Shown here: one piece after another, positions 1-6,921 of the stretch
Position numbering within the stretch: position 1 is the stretch's first letter
Layout of the letters: each line of letters begins with the position of its first letter
Source of the DNA: an uncultured Clostridia bacterium
Lineage (GTDB): Bacteria; Bacillota; Clostridia; Oscillospirales; Ruminococcaceae
Length of the DNA stretch: 10,741 bases
Direction of reading: 5' to 3'
NCBI GenBank assembly: GCA_945947715.1
Contig: CAMEYZ010000060.1
Coordinates: forward strand, 1-10,741
Made by a program: the position numbers and the translations under genes
The notes under the pieces: model-generated
Told to the model about the DNA's origin: nothing
The model's database searches: none
The model's input: only the letters and a program-made list of their open reading frames with translations

Positions 1-104
1 GCTTCACACTTCTCGGACTGCTCCTGTCGGTAATGGCTCACCGCAAGGGCATAGCCGATTCCAAAAACACCGCCTATAACGGCGAGAAAATATCCAACAG
101 CTAA
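1..104 (+). CDS. C-terminal end of a membrane protein, probably an ABC-2 type permease (partial)
   Basis: Only the last 33 codons are inside the window, read from base 3 and ending in TAA at 102-104. They begin with a hydrophobic stretch (FTLLGLLLSVMA) that looks like the end of a final membrane helix, followed by a polar tail ending NGEKISNS. The next gene, 23 bases downstream on the same strand, is an ABC-2 type permease whose tail ends NGELNS. The two are therefore likely paralogous permease subunits in one operon. The family cannot be proven from so short a tail. Confidence 0.55.
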   Translation, partial: FTLLGLLLSVMAHRKGIADSKNTAYNGEKISNS

Positions 105-127
105 AGAACATCGGAAAGAGTGATAAT

Positions 128-832
128 ATGAAAACAAAAGAATATTTCAAAATGGCAAGACTTATACTGCCGAAATTCACTGTTATTTATATTATATTCA
201 TGAGCATACTGACTCCGCTGCTTATAACAGTTTCCACACTTTTCGGAAGTGCAGCCGCTTCTTCCATATGCGTGATATTATTTCCATACGCCCCCGTTTT
301 CATGAGAATGGCAGTGCCTGTACAGGGAGCGTCGCCCTCTGTCAAAAACAGCTTATCCTCCGCAGCACAGGCCAGGGAGCTTCAGGGCGGCAGCACGAAT
401 ATATACGATATGCTCTGCGTAATGCCCCTGACAAGACGGCAGATAGTTTCCTTCTACATGAGCTTTATGCGTGGCTACACATGGCTTATCTCGGTGATAT
501 ATATTATCATGCTGTTTATCACGGAACACGCATGGCTGCCCTTTATGGCTATCGTATCCTTTATGGTGATATTCATGATGAACATGACCATGGCGGCGGC
601 AATGACAAAGCTTGAAAAGCCTATTGTCGTGATGACCTTTTTGTTATACATAGCCGTTATCATCATATATATGCTGAACATGACGGAGAACATAAGCCTT
701 GCAATAACCGTTCCAAGCTATGCGGCAGTCATATTCATAATCGGGGTGAATGTCCTCCATGAGCTGATAATGCGTGCGACACATCTTTCTCCGAAGAAAT
801 TCTACGCCAGAAACGGCGAGCTCAACAGCTGA
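128..832 (+). CDS. ABC-2 type transporter permease
   Basis: This 234-residue integral membrane protein is probably the membrane subunit of an ABC exporter working with an ATPase encoded upstream of the window. About six hydrophobic segments are visible, near residues 12-34, 42-62, 112-134, 138-158, 165-183 and 190-212. Between the second and third lies a cytoplasmic loop with MLCVMPLTRRQIVSFYM (residues 95-111). Its 'LP-x-[ST]-R-x-x-I-V' pattern is typical of the short bacterial ABC-2 permeases found beside GntR regulators and ABC ATPases. A GGAAAGAG ribosome site sits about 7 bases before the ATG. It follows the partial membrane gene by 23 bases and ends 5 bases before a strong terminator, so it is the last gene of its operon. 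The substrate is unknown. Confidence 0.8.
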   Translation: MKTKEYFKMARLILPKFTVIYIIFMSILTPLLITVSTLFGSAAASSICVILFPYAPVFMRMAVPVQGASPSVKNSLSSAAQARELQGGSTNIYDMLCVMPLTRRQIVSFYMSFMRGYTWLISVIYIIMLFITEHAWLPFMAIVSFMVIFMMNMTMAAAMTKLEKPIVVMTFLLYIAVIIIYMLNMTENISLAITVPSYAAVIFIIGVNVLHELIMRATHLSPKKFYARNGELNS

Positions 833-837
833 AAAAA

Positions 838-879
838 GCCTGATAAATGCACATACAGCATTTATCAGGCATATTTTTT
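838..879. terminator. Bidirectional intrinsic terminator
   Basis: A perfect 13-bp stem (838-850 with 858-870) encloses a 7-base loop. It is followed on the + strand by a T-run at 874-879 and preceded by A6 at 832-837, which is a T-run on the - strand. It ends the permease operon on the + strand and the GH9/esterase operon on the - strand, whose last stop codon is at 884. Confidence 0.93.
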
Positions 880-883
880 ATTA

Positions 884-2176
884 TCAGCTGAGCATAACTC
901 CGAGGATAGTCATAGTCTTGTCCTCGCTGCCCTCCACAGCCTTTATCTCAACGGTGTGGGATTCCACAGTGTTGGAGGTGAACAGCGCATCGGTAGCACC
1001 ATAATTGCCCCAGCCTCCTGAGAAATCGGAGTTTATGCTGCCTCGTCTCTCTCCGTCAACATAGACGTCAAACTGTCCGCCCTTGCCGTCGGTGGTGCAG
1101 AGATAGAACAGTCCCATGGTCTGGAAATCCGCGGTGAAGGTCATAGTGCCGCCCCCCTCAGAAACCCAGTTTTCGGGGAATTTATCGGGGTAAATCGTAT
1201 TCGTGCCCACCTCAAAGCCTTCAAGAGTGGTCTCCAGAGTAGATGGGAAATACATCTTCGCGTTCTTGTAATAGTCCGAGGTGAAGCCTGCCATATCAAA
1301 AGCGGCGGGCTCTTCGGTAATGGTATCCTTCTTGTCGTACACGCTGTCCAGATAGCGGGAGAGCAGCTGTCCGATAAGGCTGTGTCCTTCATCGTTTGGG
1401 TGGATATTGTCTGGGGAGATATCCGACCAGGCAAGAGTCCCCGCAGCCACCTCAGGATATACCACCTCACGGTAGCTCAGCATCGGCAGATCATATGCCG
1501 CGCCTATTTCCTTATGTACGTCCTGCAGCGAGGTGCCGTCCTCCTGAGTGGTGAAAAGCAGTATCACAGCAGGGTTTGTCTTATAGGAAAGAATCTTCCG
1601 CACAAGGCTGTCATAGGAATACTTGTTCATGACCTTGTCGGTATCGTTTACGGAGAACTCGACAATGACCACATCCGGGTCAGCAGAGAGAAGCTGATCG
1701 TCCACGCGGTTTACACCAAGATAGGAGTTAGTTCCGCCGATGCCCGCGTTTACGGTATTTATCTGACAATCGGGGAATTTCTCCTGCCACCACTGAAAGA
1801 ACAGCGAAGCATAGCAAAGAGCATTATTTGAAGCAGCAGTTCCCTGTGTGATAGAGCCTCCGATAACTCCCACTGTAACGCTCTCGCCATTTTCAGCCTT
1901 TTTCATCGCCGCAGCAAGGCGGGTCAGGTCGCCTTCATTTAAGAGAGCGCGTTCATACATAGCCTCGGTAAGACCTGCGGAAAGGTCCACAGGCTCTGTA
2001 GGAAGAGCCGCTGTTGTGAGCAGTCCATGAGTCTGTACAGTCTCAGCGGTGGTCTGCTCTGCAGCTGTATCAGCAGCGGTATCCGCAGAGGTATCCTCCG
2101 ATTTTCCGCAGCCCGCAAGCACAGAAGCTGACAGAGCTGCAGCCGTTAAAATAGCCGCATATTTTGAGATATTCAT
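884..2176 (-). CDS. SGNH/GDSL-type hydrolase lipoprotein with C-terminal beta domain
   Basis: A 430-residue secreted, lipid-anchored esterase. The signal peptide ends in the lipobox LAGC, with Cys23 as the predicted lipidated residue, and is followed by an Ala/Thr/Asp-rich linker to about residue 63. The SGNH blocks are all present: GGSIT with nucleophile Ser108, GIGGTNS (145-151) supplying the oxyanion glycine, SVND with Asn177, and DNIHPND with Asp256 and His259. Residues about 295-430 form a second, strand-rich region (FDVYVDG near 369-375) that could be a small beta-sandwich or carbohydrate-binding domain; it is not assigned to a family. An AAAGGA site precedes the ATG. The gene lies 20 bases downstream of the GH9-like gene. 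By family and context it probably removes acetyl or similar ester groups from a polysaccharide at the cell surface; the substrate is inferred, not shown. Confidence 0.88.
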   Translation of the reverse strand: MNISKYAAILTAAALSASVLAGCGKSEDTSADTAADTAAEQTTAETVQTHGLLTTAALPTEPVDLSAGLTEAMYERALLNEGDLTRLAAAMKKAENGESVTVGVIGGSITQGTAASNNALCYASLFFQWWQEKFPDCQINTVNAGIGGTNSYLGVNRVDDQLLSADPDVVIVEFSVNDTDKVMNKYSYDSLVRKILSYKTNPAVILLFTTQEDGTSLQDVHKEIGAAYDLPMLSYREVVYPEVAAGTLAWSDISPDNIHPNDEGHSLIGQLLSRYLDSVYDKKDTITEEPAAFDMAGFTSDYYKNAKMYFPSTLETTLEGFEVGTNTIYPDKFPENWVSEGGGTMTFTADFQTMGLFYLCTTDGKGGQFDVYVDGERRGSINSDFSGGWGNYGATDALFTSNTVESHTVEIKAVEGSEDKTMTILGVMLS

Positions 2177-2196
2177 AGCAAATTTCCTTTCATGTA

Positions 2197-3837
2197 TCAG
2201 TTTTTAAGAGAAATATTATCCGACGACAGCCCCGAGCTGTCAAAGAATGCAGCCGCCAGCACAGCTAAAGCAGTAAATGCCACCGAAGGCGCGTTTGTAG
2301 AAAAGCTGCACTCGTTGTCGATATAGCATTTTGCGGGGGGAGTTTTCCCGCTTAGTCTCCATTTTGAGAAGTCATCGTCCAGTTCCCTGTTAGCTCCGCA
2401 CACCACCATGCCCGGCACAGGCTTTGCTAAAGTAGACACTGAAAGCGCATGAGCAGGCCGCAAGGGTGACTGTTCACCTGTACCTGTTATGTACGAGATG
2501 CCCACGGGATTTTTTCCGAGGATATACTGCATAAGCACCGCAGCAGCACTTCTGTACCGTTCCAGTCCGAAGAGCATGTACGCGGTCTGGCAGATAACGC
2601 AGTCGGAAAGTATCTCCATATTTGACATAGAGTTGTAACGGTCCCCCAGGGCAGTGCTGCACAGCGACGAGCCATATCCCGAAGCTGAAGCAATGATTAT
2701 CTTATCAGCGCGGTCGCCGAATTTCTTTTTCAGATAAAATTCCACTCCAGGATTGCGGTCGTCGCAGCCCGTCAGATAGGACATCGCCGCAAATCCGCCA
2801 ACGCTTGTAAGAGAAAAGCCGGTAGTATCGTTAAAGAACAGCTTTTCCTCAAATCGTTTTGCGAAGGTATCGTCTCCGGTCAGTGCATACATTTCGCTGA
2901 GCATCCACATATAGCAGTCGGTGCGCGACTCATAGGACAGATCTCCCACGCCATCTGCATCAGCACCGGTAGGGAGCTTCCAAGGCTCATAGGTAGGGGT
3001 ATTGACTATCCACAGCCAGCTATTAGAAGCAGCCCGGCTAAGCAGTCTTGAAAAATGGCGGTCGATATCCGCAAAAACTCTTGCACCGAGAGCAGTCACA
3101 GCTGTGAACATCAAAGCTGCGTCCGCAGATTCAGGGAATATGTAATATTCGGTGGTATCCTCCATAGGTGGCTGCGGAGTAAGAACCGTCTCAGCGCCGT
3201 CTATCTTATGATAGACCCTTCCGTCAGCACCCTGCATTTTCAGCAGCCATTCCAGTCCCCAGCGGCACTCATCGAGGATATCGGGAAGTCCGTCCCCCTC
3301 AAAGCTTTTCGGGTACAGTATATAGCTGTACAGCAGTGAAGCACAAGCAGAGGCTGTGACCGTCACAAATTTGCCATAGCTGCTGCCCTCATGCCAGCCT
3401 CCGGAAACGTCCAGCTGTTGTCCTCCGTAGTACATAGGAGTAAATTCGGTATGGCACCTGTCATGGATAAATTCCCTGCAATCCTCAGGGATATGGGACT
3501 TTGAGAGGTCATATCCGCAGCGATTAAGATGTATGCCCAGCAAAAGCTTTTCCTTCAGCTGTGCATAGGGCTTTTCCGAGATAACGAAGGTTTCAGAACG
3601 GCGATAGCCGCACTTGAGGCAGTATGTTCCTTCGGTGTCAAGCTCTGTAAAATCGGCTATTTTTATCTGGTCCCCGGAATCAGGGTCATTTATCAGTGGA
3701 GAAAGCTCTCCGGTATACACGACCCTTTCAGAAGGAAGCTCCACAATAGAAAACGTGTTGTTCACCGTGTGGCACACAGCCGTTTTTTTGCTGTCGGAAA
3801 TATATCCTCCGAGACTTATATATATCTTTTTACGCAC
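2197..3837 (-). CDS. Glycoside hydrolase family 9-like protein, non-secreted, with altered catalytic site
   Basis: A 546-residue protein with an N-terminal Ig-like cellulase domain (about residues 5-88, opening with ISLGGY) and a GH9 (alpha/alpha)6 domain. GH9 landmarks are DGLPDILDECRWGLEWLLKMQ-like text near 182-202, YILGKNPVGISYITG near 438-452, and NECSFSTNAPS near 508-518, whose Glu509 aligns with the catalytic acid. The usual WHDAGDYGK motif reads WHEGSSYGK here (148-156). The first aspartate is Glu150 and the catalytic-base aspartate is Ser153. The usual histidine/arginine motif before the end reads RPAHAL. There is no signal peptide and about 16 cysteines, which suits a cytoplasmic protein. 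It could be a divergent enzyme on oligosaccharides or a non-catalytic binder. It is the first gene of an operon with the SGNH lipoprotein. The start is GTG at 3837, chosen from the ribosome binding site. Confidence 0.85.
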   Translation of the reverse strand: MRKKIYISLGGYISDSKKTAVCHTVNNTFSIVELPSERVVYTGELSPLINDPDSGDQIKIADFTELDTEGTYCLKCGYRRSETFVISEKPYAQLKEKLLLGIHLNRCGYDLSKSHIPEDCREFIHDRCHTEFTPMYYGGQQLDVSGGWHEGSSYGKFVTVTASACASLLYSYILYPKSFEGDGLPDILDECRWGLEWLLKMQGADGRVYHKIDGAETVLTPQPPMEDTTEYYIFPESADAALMFTAVTALGARVFADIDRHFSRLLSRAASNSWLWIVNTPTYEPWKLPTGADADGVGDLSYESRTDCYMWMLSEMYALTGDDTFAKRFEEKLFFNDTTGFSLTSVGGFAAMSYLTGCDDRNPGVEFYLKKKFGDRADKIIIASASGYGSSLCSTALGDRYNSMSNMEILSDCVICQTAYMLFGLERYRSAAAVLMQYILGKNPVGISYITGTGEQSPLRPAHALSVSTLAKPVPGMVVCGANRELDDDFSKWRLSGKTPPAKCYIDNECSFSTNAPSVAFTALAVLAAAFFDSSGLSSDNISLKN

Positions 3838-3845
3838 GGTCAACA

Positions 3846-3850
3846 CTCCT
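3846..3850 (-). promoter_or_regulatory. Ribosome binding site that sets the GH9-like start
   Basis: On the - strand AAAAGGAG ends at base 3846. An in-frame GTG at 3846-3844 overlaps this site and a TTG at 3843-3841 lies only 2 bases away, so neither can be the start. The in-frame GTG at 3837-3835 is 8 bases downstream and fits, giving a protein that begins MRKKIYIS. Confidence 0.75.
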
Positions 3851-4289
3851 TTTCCTGCGCGTGACGTCCTTGTCCTACGCGCGCATATTCTGTTTTGTTC
3901 TATTACCGATTTGTACTATTTTTGTATAGTTATCTACTATTTTATTCTATTTATATTATACATTATTTTTTTCATAATTGTATAGCGATTTACCCTTTAT
4001 TTTATAAAGTTTACATGAACAAAAATAAAATAAGCGAAAAAATTGTGCAAAAGCAACAAATTTGGCCGTTTTTTCCAATTTTATGTCTATTTTTCAGAAC
4101 AATTTATGCAGATTCCTCCCGAAAAAGCTCAGCTGTCCGTACCGATTGCAGAATAATGATAAAATCACTTTTTTTTAATGTCATTTTCAATAGCATTTCA
4201 CGAGAAATACACACGGGGCGGTTATTATATACTTGTAAACAAAAAGACAGCAAACACAGGATCATATATATAGTCCCAAAGCAATGAAA
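3851..4289. other. Long AT-rich divergent intergenic region
   Basis: About 440 bases separate the start of the GH9-like gene from the htrA ribosome site. The left part (about 3890-4040) is very AT-rich and holds the probable promoter of the GH9 operon. It also carries the pentamers ACTAT (3915-3919), ATAGT (3926-3930) and ACTAT (3936-3940), which could be an operator. The right part carries a T8 run (4169-4176) with no clear hairpin before it, and two CATTT(T)CA repeats 12 bases apart (4182-4189 and 4194-4200). No convincing sigma-A promoter for htrA was found. Open frames here are low-complexity and not called as genes. Confidence 0.6.
3955..3984 (-). promoter_or_regulatory. Probable sigma-A promoter of the GH9/esterase operon
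   Basis: On the - strand TATACA (3984-3979) is followed after 18 bases by a perfect TATAAT (3960-3955). The -35 box matches four of six consensus bases. Transcription would start about 110 bases before the GTG. The region is very AT-rich, so chance matches are likely and the call is moderate. Confidence 0.5.
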
Positions 4290-4295
4290 GGAAGG
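4290..4295 (+). promoter_or_regulatory. Ribosome binding site that sets the htrA start
   Basis: GGAAGG lies 6 bases before the ATG at 4302. An in-frame ATG at 4284 lies just upstream of and against this site and has no site of its own, so translation should begin at 4302. Confidence 0.75.
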
Positions 4296-4301
4296 ATCTT
4301 T

Positions 4302-5693
4302 ATGTACGAAAACAATTATAACTATATCGAGGAAAAGGCTCCTGAGACCAAGGAAAAGAAAAGCAGCATCAAGAAGAATATCGCCATGGTGCTTGCAGTT
4401 GTAGTTCTGGGCGGAGCTTCCGGCTTCGGCGGAGCATATCTCCAGAGCAAGGTAATGTCCGACGATAGCGTTCCCGTTTCCGCAGATGCTTCTGATTCTG
4501 CTGATAAGTCAGATACAGCATCTGCTGCGGCTGCTTCCTCCGACAATAAAACAAACAGCACACCCGTAAGCTCGCTTCTGAACACCTCCTCCAGCAACGG
4601 CGGAGTTCTTACCACCGAGCAGATAGTCGAAAAGGTTTCCCCCTCGGTAGTAAGTGTTCATTCCGAGTTTGACAACGGCTCCAGCACAGGTACGGGCATC
4701 ATCATGAGCAGCGACGGATATATCATCACAAATGCTCACGTGGTCCAGACCGATACTCAGGAATACGTTCAGGGCAGCGGCAAAAATGACAGCAATGGCT
4801 TCGGAAATGGCTATTATTTCAATCCCTATGACTTCTTCTTTGGCGGCGGAAACGGCTACTACGGCGGCACCTATCAGACCGTCACCAAAAACGCCAACAC
4901 CGTCACTATCTACCTTTCCAACGACGACAACGAGACCGAATATACAGCGGAGATAATCGGCGCAGACGCTGACTCCGACCTGGCTGTACTTAAAATAGAC
5001 GCAGAAAACCTCAGCGCAGCAGAGTTCGGCAATTCCGACGAGCTCACCATGGGCAGCAGAGCCGTAGCAATCGGCTATCCCATGGGACTGGGACTGTCCA
5101 CCTCCGAGGGCATTATCTCCGGACTCAACCGTGAGCTTTCCGTTGAGCTCACCTCAGGCGGCAGCGCTTCCATGACCCTTATCCAGACCGATGCGGCCAT
5201 AAATCCCGGTAATTCCGGTGGTCCCCTTATCAACGAATACGGTCAGGTAGTAGGTATAACCTCATCAAAGCTGGCAAGCTCCTCCGTTGAGGGACTGGGC
5301 TTTGCGATTCCCATAACCGACGCAATGCCTCTTATCAACGACCTGATGAATCAGGGCTATGTATCCAATCACACACCTCAGCTGGGCATCACAGGCTCGA
5401 ACCTGACGTCCGCGCTGATAAGATATTACAAGCTCCCCGTTGACAGCGGCGTCATGGTATTATCCGTAGCCGAGGGCTCGGGCGCTGCGGAGGCTGGCCT
5501 TTCCGAGGGCGATATCATCATCGCAGCAGACGGAAAAACAGTTGAGAGCATGGACGACCTCACAGCTGCCAAAGAGGGCAAGGAGGTAGGCGACACCATC
5601 ACTCTCACCCTTGCGCGCAAGGATGGCAATGAAGATGTGACCGTAACTCTCACCGAGATAAACGAAGCCCCCGACACTGACAGCAGCAACTGA
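4302..5693 (+). CDS. htrA: HtrA/DegP-like membrane-anchored serine protease with PDZ domain
   Basis: A 463-residue envelope quality-control protease that would degrade misfolded proteins outside the membrane. A lysine-rich cytoplasmic N-terminus (residues 1-25) precedes one membrane helix (about 26-47), then a Ser/Ala/Asp-rich linker to about 103. The trypsin-like domain (about 104-345) has the full triad: His146 in TNAHVV, Asp226 in DSDLAVLK, Ser305 in GNSGGP. A single PDZ domain follows (about 360-452; GVMVLSVAEGSGAAEAGL then GDIIIAADG). This is the usual Gram-positive layout. Between strands near the catalytic His lies a loop rich in Gly, Tyr, Phe and Asn (about 156-195) where HtrA proteins carry the variable LA loop. 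The gene is single, read away from the GH9 operon and closed by a terminator. Stress control is expected from the family, but no operator was identified with confidence. Confidence 0.95.
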   Translation: MYENNYNYIEEKAPETKEKKSSIKKNIAMVLAVVVLGGASGFGGAYLQSKVMSDDSVPVSADASDSADKSDTASAAAASSDNKTNSTPVSSLLNTSSSNGGVLTTEQIVEKVSPSVVSVHSEFDNGSSTGTGIIMSSDGYIITNAHVVQTDTQEYVQGSGKNDSNGFGNGYYFNPYDFFFGGGNGYYGGTYQTVTKNANTVTIYLSNDDNETEYTAEIIGADADSDLAVLKIDAENLSAAEFGNSDELTMGSRAVAIGYPMGLGLSTSEGIISGLNRELSVELTSGGSASMTLIQTDAAINPGNSGGPLINEYGQVVGITSSKLASSSVEGLGFAIPITDAMPLINDLMNQGYVSNHTPQLGITGSNLTSALIRYYKLPVDSGVMVLSVAEGSGAAEAGLSEGDIIIAADGKTVESMDDLTAAKEGKEVGDTITLTLARKDGNEDVTVTLTEINEAPDTDSSN

Positions 5694-5758
5694 TATCAAT
5701 GTCAGAATAAACAAGCTATCCCCCAATTTCATCATATTATTTTCTCTCTTTTCAAAGG

Positions 5759-5795
5759 AAAAGGACGACTGAAAACCGGTCGTCCTTTTTCTTTT
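5759..5795. terminator. Bidirectional intrinsic terminator
   Basis: An 11-bp stem (5759-5769 with 5779-5789, core GGACGAC/GTCGTCC) has a 9-base loop and flanking A and T runs. It ends htrA on the + strand and the SDR gene on the - strand. Confidence 0.92.
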
Positions 5796-5817
5796 AAACT
5801 ATTAACTATAAACTTAT

Positions 5818-6567
5818 TTAAGCTCTTGCGCAGCCATCAACGGAGAGTATCTCGCCTGTTACATAGGAGCCAAGGTCGCTTGCTAAGTACAGGAATGCAT
5901 TTGCGATATCCTGAGGCTCGCCCATTCTGCCGAGAGGTATCTGTGCGCAGATGTATTTTCTTGTCTGTTCGGGAAGATTTACTACCATGTCGGTATTGGT
6001 AACGCCGGGAGCTACTGCGTTCACTCTGATATTATCAGGAGCAAGCTCTCTTGCCAGGGACTTTGTAAGGCCATTTACCGCAAATTTCGATGTAGGGTAA
6101 GCCACTCCCGCAGGCTGTCCGTAAATAGACACCATGGAGGATGTATTGATGATAACTCCGCCGCCCTGTTCCTTCATAATAGGAGCAGCTGCTCTTGCTG
6201 TATAGAAGCAGGAGTTTACATTGAGAAGCATGAGCTTGTCAAAATCAGCGGGGTCATAGTCATAAAGCTTGACATTGGAGGAAATTCCCGCATTATTGGC
6301 AATGATGTCAATTCTGCCGTACTTGTCCGCAACGTACTTCACAGCCTTTTCGACGGACTCATAGCTTGTCAGATCAGGAGCGATGCCCTCCACCTGGTAA
6401 TCGGGATTTTCCGCCTTAAGCTTTTCGACAGCCTTATCAGCAGTCTCCTGCTTAGAGCCGCAGAGTACGACCTTTGCGCCGTTATCGAGATATGTCTTAA
6501 CGATAGAGTAGCCGATACCTCTTGTGCCGCCCGTAACGAGACCGACCTTATCCTTTAAAAGTTCCAT
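5818..6567 (-). CDS. Short-chain dehydrogenase/reductase (SDR), FabG-like
   Basis: A 249-residue classical SDR, which would be a cytoplasmic NAD(P)-dependent oxidoreductase. The cofactor motif TGGTRGIG is at 12-19, NNAG at 91-94, the catalytic serine in NTSSM near 143-144, and the YxxxK pair is Tyr157/Lys161. A PG motif (187-188) and the C-terminal VTGEILSVDG are also typical. The text after the second strand (CGSKQ, 36-40) carries a basic residue, which leans toward NADPH. It resembles 3-oxoacyl-ACP reductases and sugar-acid or alcohol dehydrogenases, but no fatty-acid or sugar genes sit beside it, so the substrate is open. The ATG at 6567 is chosen because AGGAGG lies 7 bases upstream. A longer in-frame start at 6618 falls upstream of the promoter -10 box and is rejected. 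It is monocistronic, with its own promoter and terminator. Confidence 0.92.
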   Translation of the reverse strand: MELLKDKVGLVTGGTRGIGYSIVKTYLDNGAKVVLCGSKQETADKAVEKLKAENPDYQVEGIAPDLTSYESVEKAVKYVADKYGRIDIIANNAGISSNVKLYDYDPADFDKLMLLNVNSCFYTARAAAPIMKEQGGGVIINTSSMVSIYGQPAGVAYPTSKFAVNGLTKSLARELAPDNIRVNAVAPGVTNTDMVVNLPEQTRKYICAQIPLGRMGEPQDIANAFLYLASDLGSYVTGEILSVDGCARA

Positions 6568-6600
6568 GGTGATTCCTCCTAAAAAATATTTAATGATAAT

Positions 6601-6629
6601 ATTATAGCATATCCTCAAAATATTTTCAA
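6601..6629 (-). promoter_or_regulatory. Sigma-A promoter of the SDR gene
   Basis: On the - strand TTGAAA (6629-6624), a 17-base spacer and TATAAT (6606-6601) with an extended TGC before the -10 box. Transcription would start about 25-30 bases before the start codon. Confidence 0.85.
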
Positions 6630-6686
6630 GGGGTTTTGAACTTATTTGTGCATTTCAAACAAAACATTAGTGACTCATTGCATGCA

Positions 6687-6858
6687 TTAGCTGAGAGCTG
6701 CCACGATAGAGTGGATATTCTGCCGCTTAAGATTTTCGTACTGCAAAGGGTCGGTTTCGCGGATATCCTCAAGGTCATTTATCGTGATATTTTTTCAGCG
6801 CCTTTTTATTCATATATATGAGCTCATGGCTATCCATATCCGATACATAATAGAAAAA
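6687..6858 (-). pseudogene. Remnant of a PAS/GAF-type sensory (probably c-di-GMP signalling) gene
   Basis: Two protein-like pieces occur on the - strand in different frames. From 6858 to 6778 the frame reads DMDSHELIYMNKKALKKYH, the opening of a PAS-like domain of the kind seen in Clostridia GGDEF/EAL proteins, then stops at TGA 6777-6775. Shifted by one base, the other frame reads DLEDIRETD then PLQYENLKRQNIHSIV and stops at TAA 6689-6687; this resembles the start of the GAF-like domain found in the same proteins. Such proteins have far more sequence between and after these pieces, so internal and 3' parts are deleted. The remnant has no intact start region: an in-frame TGA (6861-6859) inside the pckA terminator precedes it. 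Family assignment is from remembered sequence patterns and is moderately sure; that it is non-functional is more certain. Confidence 0.62.
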
Positions 6859-6890
6859 TCATACCCGAAGCCCAAAGGACCTCGGGTATG
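6854..6890 (-). terminator. Intrinsic terminator of pckA
   Basis: A 9-bp stem CATACCCGA (6890-6882 with 6868-6860) followed on the - strand by T5 (6858-6854). It lies about 30 bases after the pckA stop codon. Confidence 0.88.
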
Positions 6891-6921
6891 GTAATTTCAA
6901 TAATTCAGTTGAGATCGGAGC

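Noticed and set aside
3838..3846. GTG at 3846 as the GH9-like start
   Set aside because: It overlaps the ribosome binding site itself; GTG at 3837 has proper spacing.
4169..4176. T8 run as a terminator
   Set aside because: No stable hairpin precedes it on the + strand.
3614..4287. Open frames across the GH9-htrA gap
   Set aside because: Low-complexity Tyr/Ile/Phe text from AT-rich DNA, no ribosome sites, and overlap with promoters.
6568..6618. Longer SDR start at 6618
   Set aside because: It lies between the promoter -35 and -10 boxes, so it would not be transcribed; the SD-backed ATG is at 6567.
6679..6686. TGCATGCA palindrome, also at 10005-10012
   Set aside because: An 8-base match twice in 10.7 kb in unrelated contexts is weak; no shared flanking sequence was seen.
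6636..6821. 61-codon open frame on the + strand
   Set aside because: It is the complement of the PAS/GAF remnant and has no ribosome site.
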